A stretch of 64,000 bases of DNA from JAUYQR01 sp031415015 (GTDB lineage: Bacteria > Pseudomonadota > Alphaproteobacteria > Rhodobacterales > Rhodobacteraceae): the NCBI GenBank assembly GCA_031415015.1, contig JANOQT010000112.1, positions 1 to 64,000 on the forward strand, written 5' to 3'. How positions within the stretch are numbered: the first letter of the stretch is position 1; each line of letters opens with the position of its first letter. Both the position numbers and the translations under genes were made by a program. The notes under the pieces are model-generated. The model was given only the letters and a program-made list of their open reading frames with translations, made no database searches and was not told the DNA's origin. Positions 54,114 through 63,174 of the stretch are shown piece by piece.

Positions 54114-54542
54114 ATGAGAGATATCGACCTCCTTGTTGACCCTGCCGACAAGGCCAACGCCGCTTTCATGAGCGGCGATCCCGGGCTGTCCTTCGCGGTG
54201 AACCGGCATGCCGCAGATTTCTCGATCATGACGCCGTTTTGGGGTCACACCACCGGGGGTTTCCACCCAAGCCCGGATCAGATCACGGCAATGGGCCGGA
54301 TGTTTTCCTCGGCAACAACGGGGTTCGAAGTCCTTGCCACCTACGGTTCCGAGGACCTGGCGGTGCTGGTCGCCATCGAGCGTCAGCACGCCGTCGTGGG
54401 CACCCTCCCGCCGCAAGACTGGTCCTTGAGGGTGACCCTGGTGTACCGCCGCACCGGATCGGACTGGGAACTGGTCCACCGCCACGCCGACCCGCTGGTC
54501 AAGGCGATCAATCTGGACCGGCTGGCTGACCTCGCGCACTAA
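54114..54542 (+). CDS. NTF2-like (SnoaL/DUF4440-type) protein
   Basis: 142 residues. The pattern of a small cone-shaped beta sheet: FWGHTTGGFHPSPDQITAMG near 39-58, FEVLATYGSEDLAVLVAIER near 67-86 and a C-terminal LRVTLVYRRTGSDWELVHRHADP. Function unknown; often a small-molecule binding or polyketide-cyclase-like fold. Start after CAGGAGC. The 214-bp gap before it shows no other feature. Confidence 0.75.
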   Translation: MRDIDLLVDPADKANAAFMSGDPGLSFAVNRHAADFSIMTPFWGHTTGGFHPSPDQITAMGRMFSSATTGFEVLATYGSEDLAVLVAIERQHAVVGTLPPQDWSLRVTLVYRRTGSDWELVHRHADPLVKAINLDRLADLAH

Positions 54543-54625
54543 CTTGCTTGTGGCGGTGCGCCGGTCCGCCCGCTAGGATCGGGGGATGACCCGGTCGCGC
54601 CGGGCTTCGACGTGAAAGGGCGCCC

Positions 54626-55015
54626 ATGATCCAACTGACCTACGCCTCGCGGCCCTTCGGATTTGACGCGGCCATGCTGGCGGGCATCTTGCTGGACGCC
54701 CGTCGCTGCAACACGCGCGACGGCATTACCGGAATGCTGATCTGCCGCGCCGATCTGTACCTGCAACTGCTGGAGGGGCCGGAAGAGATGGTCGATGCTG
54801 CCTATCGCCGGATCAAGGCCGATGACCGGCACATGGACCTGCAACTGCTGACCCGCCGCACGGTGGCCAAGCGGCTGTTCCCGCTTTGGGCGATGCGCGA
54901 CGATCCGGCCCGCAGCTGGCTTTGGTCCAAGGCCGAGATTGATGACGGTGCGCTGACACGCGCGTCCGAGGACGACATCATCGCCGTCTTCCGGGGCATC
55001 GCAGTCGAACCCTGA
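54626..55015 (+). CDS. BLUF-domain blue-light photoreceptor
   Basis: 129 residues, essentially one BLUF domain. The flavin-contacting set is present: Tyr6 (LTYAS), Asn29 (RRCNTRD), Gln47 (YLQLLEG), and Trp88/Met90 (PLWAM). BLUF proteins bind FAD and shift a hydrogen-bond network on blue light. No output domain is attached, so it likely acts by protein-protein contact; no obvious effector gene is adjacent. Confidence 0.9.
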   Translation: MIQLTYASRPFGFDAAMLAGILLDARRCNTRDGITGMLICRADLYLQLLEGPEEMVDAAYRRIKADDRHMDLQLLTRRTVAKRLFPLWAMRDDPARSWLWSKAEIDDGALTRASEDDIIAVFRGIAVEP

Positions 55016-55018
55016 ACG

Positions 55019-56623
55019 TTACCGCTCGGTCAGCTTCAACTCGATCCGCCGGTTCAGCGCCCGCGCCGCTTCGCTGTCGCCCTCGGCCACCGGCCGATAT
55101 TCGCCAAACCCGGTTGCCGCCATCCGGTCGGGGGGGAAACCCAGCTCGTCCTGCATGTAACGCACCACCGACAGCGCCCGTGCCTGGCTGAGTTCCCAGT
55201 TATCGGCAAACCCCCGGCTGCCACCGACCGGTACATTGTCGGTGTGGCCGTCAACCCGGATGATCCAATCAATGTCCGACGGGATGTTGGCACGCACCTC
55301 GTCAAGAATGCGGACCACGCCAGCAATCTGCGCCCGGCCTTCCGGGGCCAGATTGGCCGAGCCTTGGGTGAACAGGACCTCGCTGGAAAACACGAAACGG
55401 TCGCCGACCACGCGCACGCCTTCTCGGCCCGTCAGAAGTGTGGACAACTGGCCAAAGAACTCTGACCGGAACCGCGACAGATCCTTGTTTTCTGCCGCCA
55501 GCCGTTCGGCCTCGGCGGCCTCAAGCTCCGCCCGTCGCCGCTGTTCTGACGCAACCTGCGCCAGCGCTGCGTTCAGATCCGACCCGAGTGAGTCCAGCTG
55601 CACCTTGGCGGCAGCGTCCTTTTCAGCAGCCTCGTTCAGGACGGCCTGCAAACTGCCCAGCTGCCCGCGCAAGGCGGTGATCTGCTGGTTCAGCAGCTCC
55701 ACCTCGCGGGCGGCGGCCAGAACCTTTTCCTGCTCCGCCAGAATTTCCTGCTCGGCTGCCATCAGCGCCGCGCTCTTCTCCGCTTCGCCTTTCGTGGCCG
55801 CTGCCCGCGCCCCGGCCAAAAGCGTCAGCGTCTCTTCGGCGCGTTTGCGTTCAGCCTCCAGCGCCAGCGTCATCGCGGTCAATTCGGTGTCCGACCCCTC
55901 CAGCTTTTCGCGCAAGGCCGCCAGCGCCGCCGCATCCACCAATCGCGCAGCCTCGGCCTCCGACACGGCGGTCTCGGCTGCCTTCAGCGCCGCCACATTG
56001 CCCTGATCCTTGACGCGCAGGTCTGCCACCAATGCTTCAAGCGCCTCGCGCCGGGCTGCCGCCAGCCGGGCTGCCTCGGCCCCCGCATCAATCTCGTTGC
56101 GCGCCTTCGCCAGTGCCAGGGTCAGCGCCTCGCTGTCGGTGATCAGCTTTGACTGCGCCGCTTCCAGATCGGCTACGGATGCGGTCAGCGTTGCTGCCTC
56201 ACCCCGTGAGGCGTCGCGTTCGGCCAGCAAGGTCGCCACCTGCGCCTCAAAGCTGGTGATCCGCCCCTCGGCCGCGGTCAGCTCCGCCAGCCGTGCGTCC
56301 AGTTGCCCGGTCAGCGTCATGATCAGCGCGGTCTGCCGCTCGCCCTCGGCAGCGGCGGCCACCAGACCCGCCTCAAGCCGGCCAATCTCGCCCTCCAGAT
56401 CGGTCGCGCGCGCACGTTCCAGCCCAAGCGCCTGCGCCAGTCCGGCAACCTCGGCGGTCAGTGCATCCAGTTCGCTGCCCTGCGTGGTGATCTGATCGCG
56501 CAGCACCGATTGCATGATGGTAAAGATGGTCAGCACGAACATCAGCACCATCAAAAGCGTCGTGACCGCGTCCACGAATCCGGGCCAGATCATTGACGAA
56601 TCCCTGCGGCGCGAGACGGCCAT
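55019..56623 (-). CDS. OmpA/MotB-like envelope protein with long coiled coil
   Basis: 534 residues. An N-terminal MotB-like membrane anchor (WPGFVDAVTTLLMVLMFVLTIF, about 13-35) is followed by a long Ala/Glu-rich coiled coil (about 42-385) and a C-terminal OmpA-type peptidoglycan-binding domain (SEVLFTQGSANLAPEG and VDGHTDNVPVGG, about 410-534). Encoded with the MotA/ExbB-like gene 3 bp away, it probably forms the stator-like partner of that ion channel. Confidence 0.85.
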   Translation of the reverse strand: MAVSRRRDSSMIWPGFVDAVTTLLMVLMFVLTIFTIMQSVLRDQITTQGSELDALTAEVAGLAQALGLERARATDLEGEIGRLEAGLVAAAAEGERQTALIMTLTGQLDARLAELTAAEGRITSFEAQVATLLAERDASRGEAATLTASVADLEAAQSKLITDSEALTLALAKARNEIDAGAEAARLAAARREALEALVADLRVKDQGNVAALKAAETAVSEAEAARLVDAAALAALREKLEGSDTELTAMTLALEAERKRAEETLTLLAGARAAATKGEAEKSAALMAAEQEILAEQEKVLAAAREVELLNQQITALRGQLGSLQAVLNEAAEKDAAAKVQLDSLGSDLNAALAQVASEQRRRAELEAAEAERLAAENKDLSRFRSEFFGQLSTLLTGREGVRVVGDRFVFSSEVLFTQGSANLAPEGRAQIAGVVRILDEVRANIPSDIDWIIRVDGHTDNVPVGGSRGFADNWELSQARALSVVRYMQDELGFPPDRMAATGFGEYRPVAEGDSEAARALNRRIELKLTER

Positions 56624-56626
56624 GCC

Positions 56627-57820
56627 TTACCCCCGCCCCTGCACGCCAGTCCGGCCCAACTGCCGGATCGCCATGGTCAATGCCGTGATATCGCCCTTCA
56701 GATCGGCCAGAGTTTCCTGCCGCCCCGCCGACATCTCCTCAAGAATACGCAGCAACTGCACGTCGATCGACCGCAACCGCATCCGGCTTTCCGCATCCGA
56801 ATGCGCGCCACCTTCCGCGCCGGTCAGCGCTTCGATCAACCGCTCCTGCCCCTCGGCGATCCGCTGCAGCGCGCCGGTCTGGCCCCCGCTGCGCTCCGTG
56901 TCGCCCTGCATCTGCGTGGTCAGCCGTCCAATGGCCGCCGCCAGATCGCCGATCCGCGCATCCGACACCGACCGGTTCGCATCCGATTGCGCGTATAGCA
57001 ACTGCAACTGTTCCATCTGCCCGGCCATATGGTCGATCACCAGCGCCAGCGCGCCCTGATCCGCGCCCTCGCCTTCGCCCCCAAATCCCAGCCGGGTGAT
57101 CGACGACAGCCATTCCTCCAGCTCGCGCGAAAAGCGGTTCTGCCCGTGCCCCGCGAACAGTTCCAGCAACCCCAGCACCAGTGACCCCGCCAGCCCCAGC
57201 AGCGAGGATGAAAACGCCGTGCCCATCCCGCCAAGCTGGCTCTCTAAGCCCCCCATCAGCTTGCCGAACACGTCCAGCCCGCTTTCACCCTCTGCCGGGG
57301 CCAGCGACCGGATCGTTTCTACCACCGCCGGAACCGTCGTTGCCAACCCCCAGAACGTGCCCAGAAGACCAAGGAAAACCAACAGGTTGATTAGATAGCG
57401 CGTGATATCCCGCGCCTCGTCGATCCGCTGCACCACCGACTCCTGGATCGACCGCGATGACGAGGCCGAGATCGACATCCGCGCTGCACGCGACCGCAAC
57501 AGTGCGGCCAGCGGGGCCAGCAAACGCGGCGGAATGTCATCCTCGGTGCCGGGTGTGCCGCGGACGAAATTCTCGATCCAGTAAACCGATTGCGCAAGGA
57601 TCCAGACCTGCCAGAAACAGGTCAGCACTCCGATGAAGAAAACCAGCGAGATCAGGCCGTTCAGCAGCGGGTTGGTCGCCAGAATCTCGGTGATCTGCGC
57701 AAGGATCAGCCACGCCCCGCTGCCGACCAGCGCGCAGACCAGCAGCATCGTGGTAATCGCGCGAATCGGTTGACTGAAGGTCGTCGTCACGTCCGCGTCT
57801 TGTCTGTCCATCGACGCCAT
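56627..57820 (-). CDS. MotA/TolQ/ExbB-family-like membrane protein
   Basis: 397 residues, four hydrophobic segments (about 21-43, 52-77, 142-165, 200-226). The third and fourth (INLLVFLGLLGTFWGLATTVPAVV and GTAFSSSLLGLAGSLVLGLLELFA, each compressed) match the proton-channel region of the MotA/ExbB superfamily. The C-terminal third is a coiled-coil-like cytosolic tail. Together with the OmpA/MotB-like neighbour it should form a proton-driven envelope complex. ATG 57820 or 57811. Confidence 0.82.
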   Translation of the reverse strand: MASMDRQDADVTTTFSQPIRAITTMLLVCALVGSGAWLILAQITEILATNPLLNGLISLVFFIGVLTCFWQVWILAQSVYWIENFVRGTPGTEDDIPPRLLAPLAALLRSRAARMSISASSSRSIQESVVQRIDEARDITRYLINLLVFLGLLGTFWGLATTVPAVVETIRSLAPAEGESGLDVFGKLMGGLESQLGGMGTAFSSSLLGLAGSLVLGLLELFAGHGQNRFSRELEEWLSSITRLGFGGEGEGADQGALALVIDHMAGQMEQLQLLYAQSDANRSVSDARIGDLAAAIGRLTTQMQGDTERSGGQTGALQRIAEGQERLIEALTGAEGGAHSDAESRMRLRSIDVQLLRILEEMSAGRQETLADLKGDITALTMAIRQLGRTGVQGRG

Positions 57821-57902
57821 GCCTACCCGTTCCCCTGCCCTGATCGCAGACTAGCAGGATGCCCGCGCCTGCCAAGCAAAAGCCGCGTGATACGGATCCT
57901 GG

Positions 57903-57923
57903 GATGGGCAATCTCTGCCCATC
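57903..57923. repeat. Dispersed palindromic repeat, copy 3
   Basis: GATGGGCA, ATCTC, TGCCCATC. Between the MotA-like gene and the ChaC-like gene. Confidence 0.75.
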
Positions 57924-57927
57924 TTAC

Positions 57928-58458
57928 CTAAACCAAGGCCCGCACCTGCGCCGCCAGCCATTCCAGATCGGGGTCGGCGATCCCCAGTTCGGCCAGATGC
58001 GCGGCGGTGGACCAAAGGTAATCCCGGTTCGCCCCACGGCCACCGACCGCCGTTGCGATGATTGCCGCCTGTTCCTCCAGCGCCAATCCACCACAATACT
58101 GCGCGTGGTCCGGGTCGATCACATAGGCCAGCGCCTCGATCCCGCCCGCCGCCGTGTCCAGCGACATGGTAACCTCCAGATAGGCCGAAGAGACCAGCTC
58201 CCGCTCGCGCAAACCCGCCAGCGTCGCGGCCTCTGCGCCGCGCGCCACTGCAAAAGCCACCCCGTCGCAGACCGCCCCGTCAGCACGGTCCAGCGCCAGC
58301 ACCAGACCCGGCGCGTCCACCGTCCCGCGATGATGGATCGACCGCATGCAAAAACTGCGGTGCCAGCCGTGCGCCCGCGCGATCCGGCGCTCTGTCACCG
58401 GAAAGCCGGGGTCCCAGATCAGCGACCCATAGCCAAACACCCACAGTTCCGTGTCCAT
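57928..58458 (-). CDS. Gamma-glutamylcyclotransferase (ChaC-like)
   Basis: 176 residues: WVFGYGSLIWDPGF near 7-20 (substrate loop) and a later ARGAEAATLAGLRERELVSSAYLE containing the catalytic Glu near 100. ChaC enzymes release 5-oxoproline from glutathione. ATG 58458 was chosen because the domain starts at once; a longer start overlaps the divergent gene. Confidence 0.9.
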   Translation of the reverse strand: MDTELWVFGYGSLIWDPGFPVTERRIARAHGWHRSFCMRSIHHRGTVDAPGLVLALDRADGAVCDGVAFAVARGAEAATLAGLRERELVSSAYLEVTMSLDTAAGGIEALAYVIDPDHAQYCGGLALEEQAAIIATAVGGRGANRDYLWSTAAHLAELGIADPDLEWLAAQVRALV

Positions 58459-58522
58459 CACTGGCCCTCTGCCCTTGCGCCCTATAAACAACGGGGCACC
58501 GGCAATGAAAAGGGTGGCAGGC

Positions 58523-59527
58523 ATGCGCAAGCTTCTGGTTCTTCTGATCCTCGCTTCGGCGCTCTGGTCGGGTTACTGGTTCGTCGGGTCCACCGCCCTG
58601 CGCAACGGGGCCGAACAGTGGTTTGCGGATCAGGCCGCCCAAGGGATCACCGCGGAAAAGACCGGCCTCACCGTGGTGGGGTTTCCGAACCGTTTCGATA
58701 TGACAGTCGAAGGCATCCGCTTTGCCGATCCGCAGACCGGCATGGGCTGGGACGCCCCCTTTGCCCAGGTCTTCGCTTTGACTTACAAGCCCTGGCACAT
58801 CATTGCCGCCCTGCCCCCAACTCAGACCCTGCGCCTGCCCGATCAGGACATCGCCCTCACCTCGGACGGTCTGCGTGCCAGCCTGCGCGCCGCGCCTGAT
58901 CTGTCGGTCCCGCTTGCCATGGCCATCATCGAAACCGGCGCGTGGCAGGCGACCTCCACACAAGGCTGGGTGCTGGGCGCCGCCACACTGGTGGGGTCAG
59001 TAGGGTCCGATCCGGACACCGCTGCCGCCTACGATATTGCCTTCGACGTGACCGACCTTGCGCCTGATCCGGCATTGTTGGCCCGATTGCCCGCGGGCTC
59101 GACCTTGCCATCCGTGGTCAAGCTAATCCGCGCCCGCCTTAACGCGCGCCTGACAGCCCCCCTTGACCGCAACGCCGGGCAAACCCGTCCGCACCTGATC
59201 GGGCTGGACGTGTCGGATGTGCAGATCGGCTGGGGCGACCTTGCAGTCACGGCCAAAGGCATGATCGAACCGGACGACGCCGGCTTCGCGTCAGGGCGCA
59301 TCGCGATCGAGGTCACCAACTGGCAGCAGCTGATCCCGCTTCTTATTGCCATGGGAGCTGTCAAACCCGAGGTGGCCCCCACGGTCCAGAACATGCTGGG
59401 CGCGATGGCAGCCGAAGGCGGCGATCCCATGGTGCTGAAGCTGCCGCTTACCTTCGCCTCGGGCCGGATGTCGCTGGGGCCATTGCCGCTGGGTGCGGCC
59501 CCCCTGCTGATGCCGCCAACCAACTGA
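58523..59527 (+). CDS. DUF2125 family membrane-anchored protein
   Basis: 334 residues with an N-terminal membrane anchor (MRKLLVLLILASALWSGYWFVG) and a long beta-rich periplasmic region including TGLTVVGFPNRFDMTVEGI near 50-68, the DUF2125 signature. Unknown function, AsmA-like in appearance. ATG 58523 is used; ATG 58505 would add six residues. Confidence 0.82.
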   Translation: MRKLLVLLILASALWSGYWFVGSTALRNGAEQWFADQAAQGITAEKTGLTVVGFPNRFDMTVEGIRFADPQTGMGWDAPFAQVFALTYKPWHIIAALPPTQTLRLPDQDIALTSDGLRASLRAAPDLSVPLAMAIIETGAWQATSTQGWVLGAATLVGSVGSDPDTAAAYDIAFDVTDLAPDPALLARLPAGSTLPSVVKLIRARLNARLTAPLDRNAGQTRPHLIGLDVSDVQIGWGDLAVTAKGMIEPDDAGFASGRIAIEVTNWQQLIPLLIAMGAVKPEVAPTVQNMLGAMAAEGGDPMVLKLPLTFASGRMSLGPLPLGAAPLLMPPTN

Positions 59528-59536
59528 CGCGGGGAA

Positions 59537-59555
59537 GATGGGCAGATTGCCCATC
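59537..59555. repeat. Dispersed palindromic repeat, copy 4
   Basis: GATGGGCA, GAT, TGCCCATC followed by CTACGCTACC; inverted relative to copy 1. Between convergent genes. Confidence 0.75.
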
Positions 59556-59560
59556 CTACG

Positions 59561-60412
59561 CTACCGGCAATAAGCCCCGCCCTTGCGGGCCGAGGTGTCG
59601 AAATGCAGGTGATCCTCGTGATACCCATCCGACCCCGGCCCCAAGGTCGTCTTGAAGATCCCGCAGGCCGCTTTGTGAACCCGCCGCATCGTCTTGTTGA
59701 AGCCGCTTGCCACCGACAGCACCTTGCCGTTCGACAAGACGAAGGCCGAAATATCAATCGCCTTGCCCTTGCCGTGTTCGCTGACCTTGGCGCCCTTGAT
59801 GTTGTTACGGCTGCGGCAGATGTAATGCGCCGCCACCTGCAGTTCGACCACAGAGCCGTCATAGGCTGGTTGCAGAACCTCGCTGACCCAGGTGTTGAGG
59901 GCCGTCGCCGTTGCGCAGTCAACCGTCGCCGACTGGCTGAGCCGCACCCCTGAAACCGATGTGACCCGCACCGCCTCGGGCACGCCACAGCCATCAATCT
60001 TGGATTTGATCGGCGCAATTGCCTCGCCCTTGATCGCAGGCATGCCGCAGGCCGACCCCGCCATCGTGGCCATTTCGCGCTTTTTCTTCCGCAATTCCCG
60101 TCTGGAAGGCGGGGGCGCGGCCGCCAGTTCAGGCTCTTCGACGACCGTGCCAAGATCCAGCCCCGGTTCTGCCGACGTCGCCCCCCGCGCCGCAGCCACC
60201 TTTGCCGCCAGCGTCTCCGGTCGGGGCATCGGGCGCAGTGTGCTGACCAGCGCCTCGCGCGGGGCTTCGGTGACCGGCATCGCTTCGGCCTCAATGGCGA
60301 CTTCCACCCCGGCAGTCACCGGCCTCGGCATCGGTCGCGGCGACCGTTCGACCGTATCTGCCGCGACCGCTGTGGCCATCCAGATCATCAGCGCCGCCAG
60401 ACCCGCCCGCAC
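59561..60412 (-). CDS. Extensin-like C-terminal domain protein
   Basis: 283 residues from GTG 60412. Signal peptide (residues 1-18, ending AVA), a Pro/Arg-rich linker with repeated RPMPRP, a basic stretch RRELRKKKREM, then the extensin-like domain (about 118-283) with several Cys, HGKGKAIDIS near 217 and HEDHLHFD near 266, which resemble a zinc-peptidase-like site. Probably periplasmic and envelope-linked. Ends the tyrC operon, 4 bp after tyrC. Confidence 0.88.
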   Translation of the reverse strand: MRAGLAALMIWMATAVAADTVERSPRPMPRPVTAGVEVAIEAEAMPVTEAPREALVSTLRPMPRPETLAAKVAAARGATSAEPGLDLGTVVEEPELAAAPPPSRRELRKKKREMATMAGSACGMPAIKGEAIAPIKSKIDGCGVPEAVRVTSVSGVRLSQSATVDCATATALNTWVSEVLQPAYDGSVVELQVAAHYICRSRNNIKGAKVSEHGKGKAIDISAFVLSNGKVLSVASGFNKTMRRVHKAACGIFKTTLGPGSDGYHEDHLHFDTSARKGGAYCR

Positions 60413-60416
60413 CGGA

Positions 60417-61334
60417 TCAGGCCCCCTTCACATCGGCCACCCGGCCAAAGTCCGGGGCCGCCGTATCCTGCCCGGCCTCGATGATGCCGCGACGGATCGC
60501 CCGCGTGCGGGTGAAATAGGCGTGCAACAGATCGCCGTCGCCCATCCGGATCGCCCGCTGCAGCGCGAACAACTCCTCGGTGAAGCGGCCCAGAATATCC
60601 AGTGTCGCGTCCTTGTTGGTCAGGAAGACATCGCGCCACATCACCGGATCGCTGGCCGCAATCCGGGTGAAATCGCGGAACCCCGTGGCGGAATACTTGA
60701 TCACCTCAGAGTTCGACACCCGGCGCAGATCATCGGCCACGCCAACCATCGTATAGGCAATCAGGTGCGGCGTGTGGCTGACCACGGCCAGCACCAGATC
60801 ATGGTGCGGCGCATCCATCGTGTCGACATTGGCCCCGATGGCCTTCAGAAACCCCGTCAACCGGTCCAGCGCCGCCACGTCCGTCCCCTCCAGCGGCGTC
60901 AGCAGCCACCAGCGGTTCTGGAACAGCGTCGCAAAGCCCGACCGTGGCCCGGAATATTCGGTCCCCGCCATCGGGTGGCCGGGGATAAAATGCACACCCG
61001 CGGGCATATGGGGGGCCACTGCGGCAATCACCGCCTGCTTGACCGATCCCACATCGGTCACCGTGGCCCCGGCTTTCAGATGCGGCCCGATCTCGGCGGC
61101 AATCGCCTCCATCGCACCGACCGGCACGCACAAGACCACCAGATCGGCCCCCGCCACTGCCTCCGCCGCCGTCCCGGTCACCCGGTCGCAGAACAACTCG
61201 GCCGCCACCGCCCGCGTCTCGGGTGATTTCGCATAGCCCACGATCTCGCCCGCCAGACCACCGGCACGCATCGCATGCGCCATCGACGACGCGATCAGCC
61301 CCAAGCCGATCAGGGCGACGCGAGGGTAGATCAT
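60417..61334 (-). CDS. tyrC: Prephenate/arogenate dehydrogenase (cyclohexadienyl dehydrogenase)
   Basis: 305 residues. NAD-binding GLGLIASSMA at 10-19, then GSVKQAV near 103, HPMAGTEYSG near 123 with the catalytic His, and SHTPHLIAY near 200. It oxidatively decarboxylates prephenate or arogenate in tyrosine synthesis. ATG 61334 overlaps the hisC stop (ATGA). The hisC-tyrC pair supplies both the aminotransferase and the dehydrogenase. Confidence 0.93.
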   Translation of the reverse strand: MIYPRVALIGLGLIASSMAHAMRAGGLAGEIVGYAKSPETRAVAAELFCDRVTGTAAEAVAGADLVVLCVPVGAMEAIAAEIGPHLKAGATVTDVGSVKQAVIAAVAPHMPAGVHFIPGHPMAGTEYSGPRSGFATLFQNRWWLLTPLEGTDVAALDRLTGFLKAIGANVDTMDAPHHDLVLAVVSHTPHLIAYTMVGVADDLRRVSNSEVIKYSATGFRDFTRIAASDPVMWRDVFLTNKDATLDILGRFTEELFALQRAIRMGDGDLLHAYFTRTRAIRRGIIEAGQDTAAPDFGRVADVKGA

Positions 61335-62416
61335 TTCACCCCCTTGAACTGCGCCACCGCATGCGCCACCCGGCGGCACGAAGACTCGTCGCCAATGGTG
61401 ATGCGCAGGCAGTGCGGCAGCTTGTAACCCGCCACCCGCCGCACGATCAGCCCCTGTCCCTGCAAGAAAGCGTCACAGGCCTCGGCCTCTTCCTGGCTGG
61501 CAAACCGCGCCAGCACGAAATTCGCCATCGAGGTGTCAGACGGCACCCCCAGCTCGGCCAGCGCGTTTGCCAGCCACGACCGCATCCGGCTGTTTTCACT
61601 GCGGCACTTGGCCAGAAACTCCTGATCGCGCACCGCCGCCTCGGCCACCTCCAGCTGCGTAGTCGACAGGTTGAACGGCCCCCGGATGCGGTTCAGGACG
61701 TCGACGATATGCTTGGGGCCGTAGCCCCAGCCGATCCGCAGACCGCCCAAGCCGTAGATTTTCGAGAACGTCCGCGTCATCACCACGTTGTCGCGCTGAT
61801 CCACCAGTGCGGCCCCGCCATCATAGCCTTCGACGTATTCGGCATAGGCGCCGTCCAGCACCAGAATGGCTTGGGCCGGCAGCCCCGCCGCCAGCCTCGC
61901 CACTTCTGCCGCCGAAACCATGGTCCCGGTCGGGTTGTTCGGATTGGCCAGAAACACCAGCTTGGTGCGCCGGTTGCAGGCGGCAAGGATCGCATCCACA
62001 TCCGCCGTCCGCTCGCGTTCGGCCACCTCTACCGGGGTCGCCCCCACCGCCATCGAGGATATCCGGTACATCAGAAAGCCATGCTCGGTGAACACCACCT
62101 CATCCTTGGGGCCGGCATAGGCCTGGCACAGGAAGGTGATGATCTCGTCCGATCCGGCACCACAAATGATCCGCCCCGCGTCCAACCCATGTACCTCGGC
62201 AATCGCGGTGCGCAGCGCTAGGTGATCGGTGTTCGGATAGCGGTGCAACGTGTGGACTGTGCGCTGAAAGGCTTCTTTCGATCTGTCCGACGCGCCGAAC
62301 GGATTTTCGTTCGATGACAGTTTGACCGCATTAGCCACACCCGCCAAATGCGCCTTGCCACCCTCGTACAAGGCAATGTCAAGGATGCCGGGCTGCGGGC
62401 GAATGGCTTCGTTCAT
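61331..62416 (-). CDS. hisC: Histidinol-phosphate / aromatic aminotransferase
   Basis: 361 residues of PLP fold type I. LSSNENPFG near 33, NPNNPTG near 158, and the PLP Lys in TFSKIYGLGGLRIGW near 220. HisC enzymes act on histidinol phosphate and often on aromatic keto acids. Its linkage to tyrC suggests dual use in Tyr/Phe and His synthesis. Confidence 0.94.
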   Translation of the reverse strand: MNEAIRPQPGILDIALYEGGKAHLAGVANAVKLSSNENPFGASDRSKEAFQRTVHTLHRYPNTDHLALRTAIAEVHGLDAGRIICGAGSDEIITFLCQAYAGPKDEVVFTEHGFLMYRISSMAVGATPVEVAERERTADVDAILAACNRRTKLVFLANPNNPTGTMVSAAEVARLAAGLPAQAILVLDGAYAEYVEGYDGGAALVDQRDNVVMTRTFSKIYGLGGLRIGWGYGPKHIVDVLNRIRGPFNLSTTQLEVAEAAVRDQEFLAKCRSENSRMRSWLANALAELGVPSDTSMANFVLARFASQEEAEACDAFLQGQGLIVRRVAGYKLPHCLRITIGDESSCRRVAHAVAQFKGVK

Positions 62417-62485
62417 GAAATGCTCCTCTTGCCATCGCCTTCTAACGTTGAGGCAGGCTTCTGGCCAGTGCGCTTATTGACCGCA

Positions 62486-63019
62486 TCACTTGGTGGATTT
62501 TGCCTGCAGATAATCCATCAACGCCATCAGCACACCCGACACCACAAAGGTCAGGTGGATCACCACCAGCCAATACATCTCGGTCGGTCCAAAGGCCGTC
62601 GCGGCGTCCAGATCGCTGATCTCCATGAACCGCTTCAGCAGATGGATCCCCGAGATCGCCACGATCGACGCGATCAGCTTCATCTTCAGCCCGCTGAAAT
62701 CAACCTTGCCCATCCATTCCGGCCGGTCCTGCCCGACGTCGAAGTCGAACTTCGACACAAAGTTTTCATAGCCCGAGAACAGCACGATCAGCAAAAGGTT
62801 GGCCGCCAGCGTCAGGTCGATCAGGGTCAGCACGACAAGGATCATTTTTTCCGCTGTCAGTTCCATGATCTGCGGGATGTAATAGACCATCTCTTTGACG
62901 AAGATCACCGTCAGCATTCCCAGCGCCACGACCAGCCCGACATACATCGGTGCCATCAACCAGCGGCTGGCGAACAGCCCTTGCTCGAACCGGTTCTCAA
63001 GACTTGGCTTTTCAGTCAT
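62486..63019 (-). CDS. UPF0114 family membrane protein (YqhA-like)
   Basis: 177 residues, four membrane segments (about 20-42, 56-78, 112-132, 142-165). SRWLMAPMYVGLV near 18 and the ANLLLIVLFSGYENFVSKFD block near 72 fit UPF0114/TIGR00645. Function unknown. ATG 63019 was chosen for family length. Confidence 0.88.
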   Translation of the reverse strand: MTEKPSLENRFEQGLFASRWLMAPMYVGLVVALGMLTVIFVKEMVYYIPQIMELTAEKMILVVLTLIDLTLAANLLLIVLFSGYENFVSKFDFDVGQDRPEWMGKVDFSGLKMKLIASIVAISGIHLLKRFMEISDLDAATAFGPTEMYWLVVIHLTFVVSGVLMALMDYLQAKSTK

Positions 63020-63106
63020 CCGCAGACACCTCGTGCTGAACATGGACGGGCGCGCCCCGAAACCCCACATAGCGCAGGAAACGCGCCCGGGCAGCCCCGA
63101 AAATGC

Positions 63107-63132
63107 AAAGGCCGCACCCGAAGGCGCGGCCT
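63107..63132 (-). terminator. Intrinsic terminator of rpsD
   Basis: AGGCCGC (63109-63115) and GCGGCCT (63126-63132) pair around a GAAGG-containing loop; on the minus strand TTTGCATTTT follows. Confidence 0.8.
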
Positions 63133-63174
63133 GTGTTTGTCTGACGCAAGGTGCGTGCGCGCACGCTCCAGCCG

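Noticed and set aside
54310..54330. GGTTCGAA as a tRNA T-arm
   Set aside because: It lies inside a well-supported coding region and no acceptor or anticodon stem surrounds it. No tRNA was found in any gap.
55019..57820. Zorya anti-phage system (ZorA/ZorB)
   Set aside because: The two membrane proteins superficially fit, but no ZorC, ZorD or ZorE gene is adjacent, the long coiled coil is in the OmpA-domain protein rather than the MotA-like one, and the neighbours are housekeeping genes.
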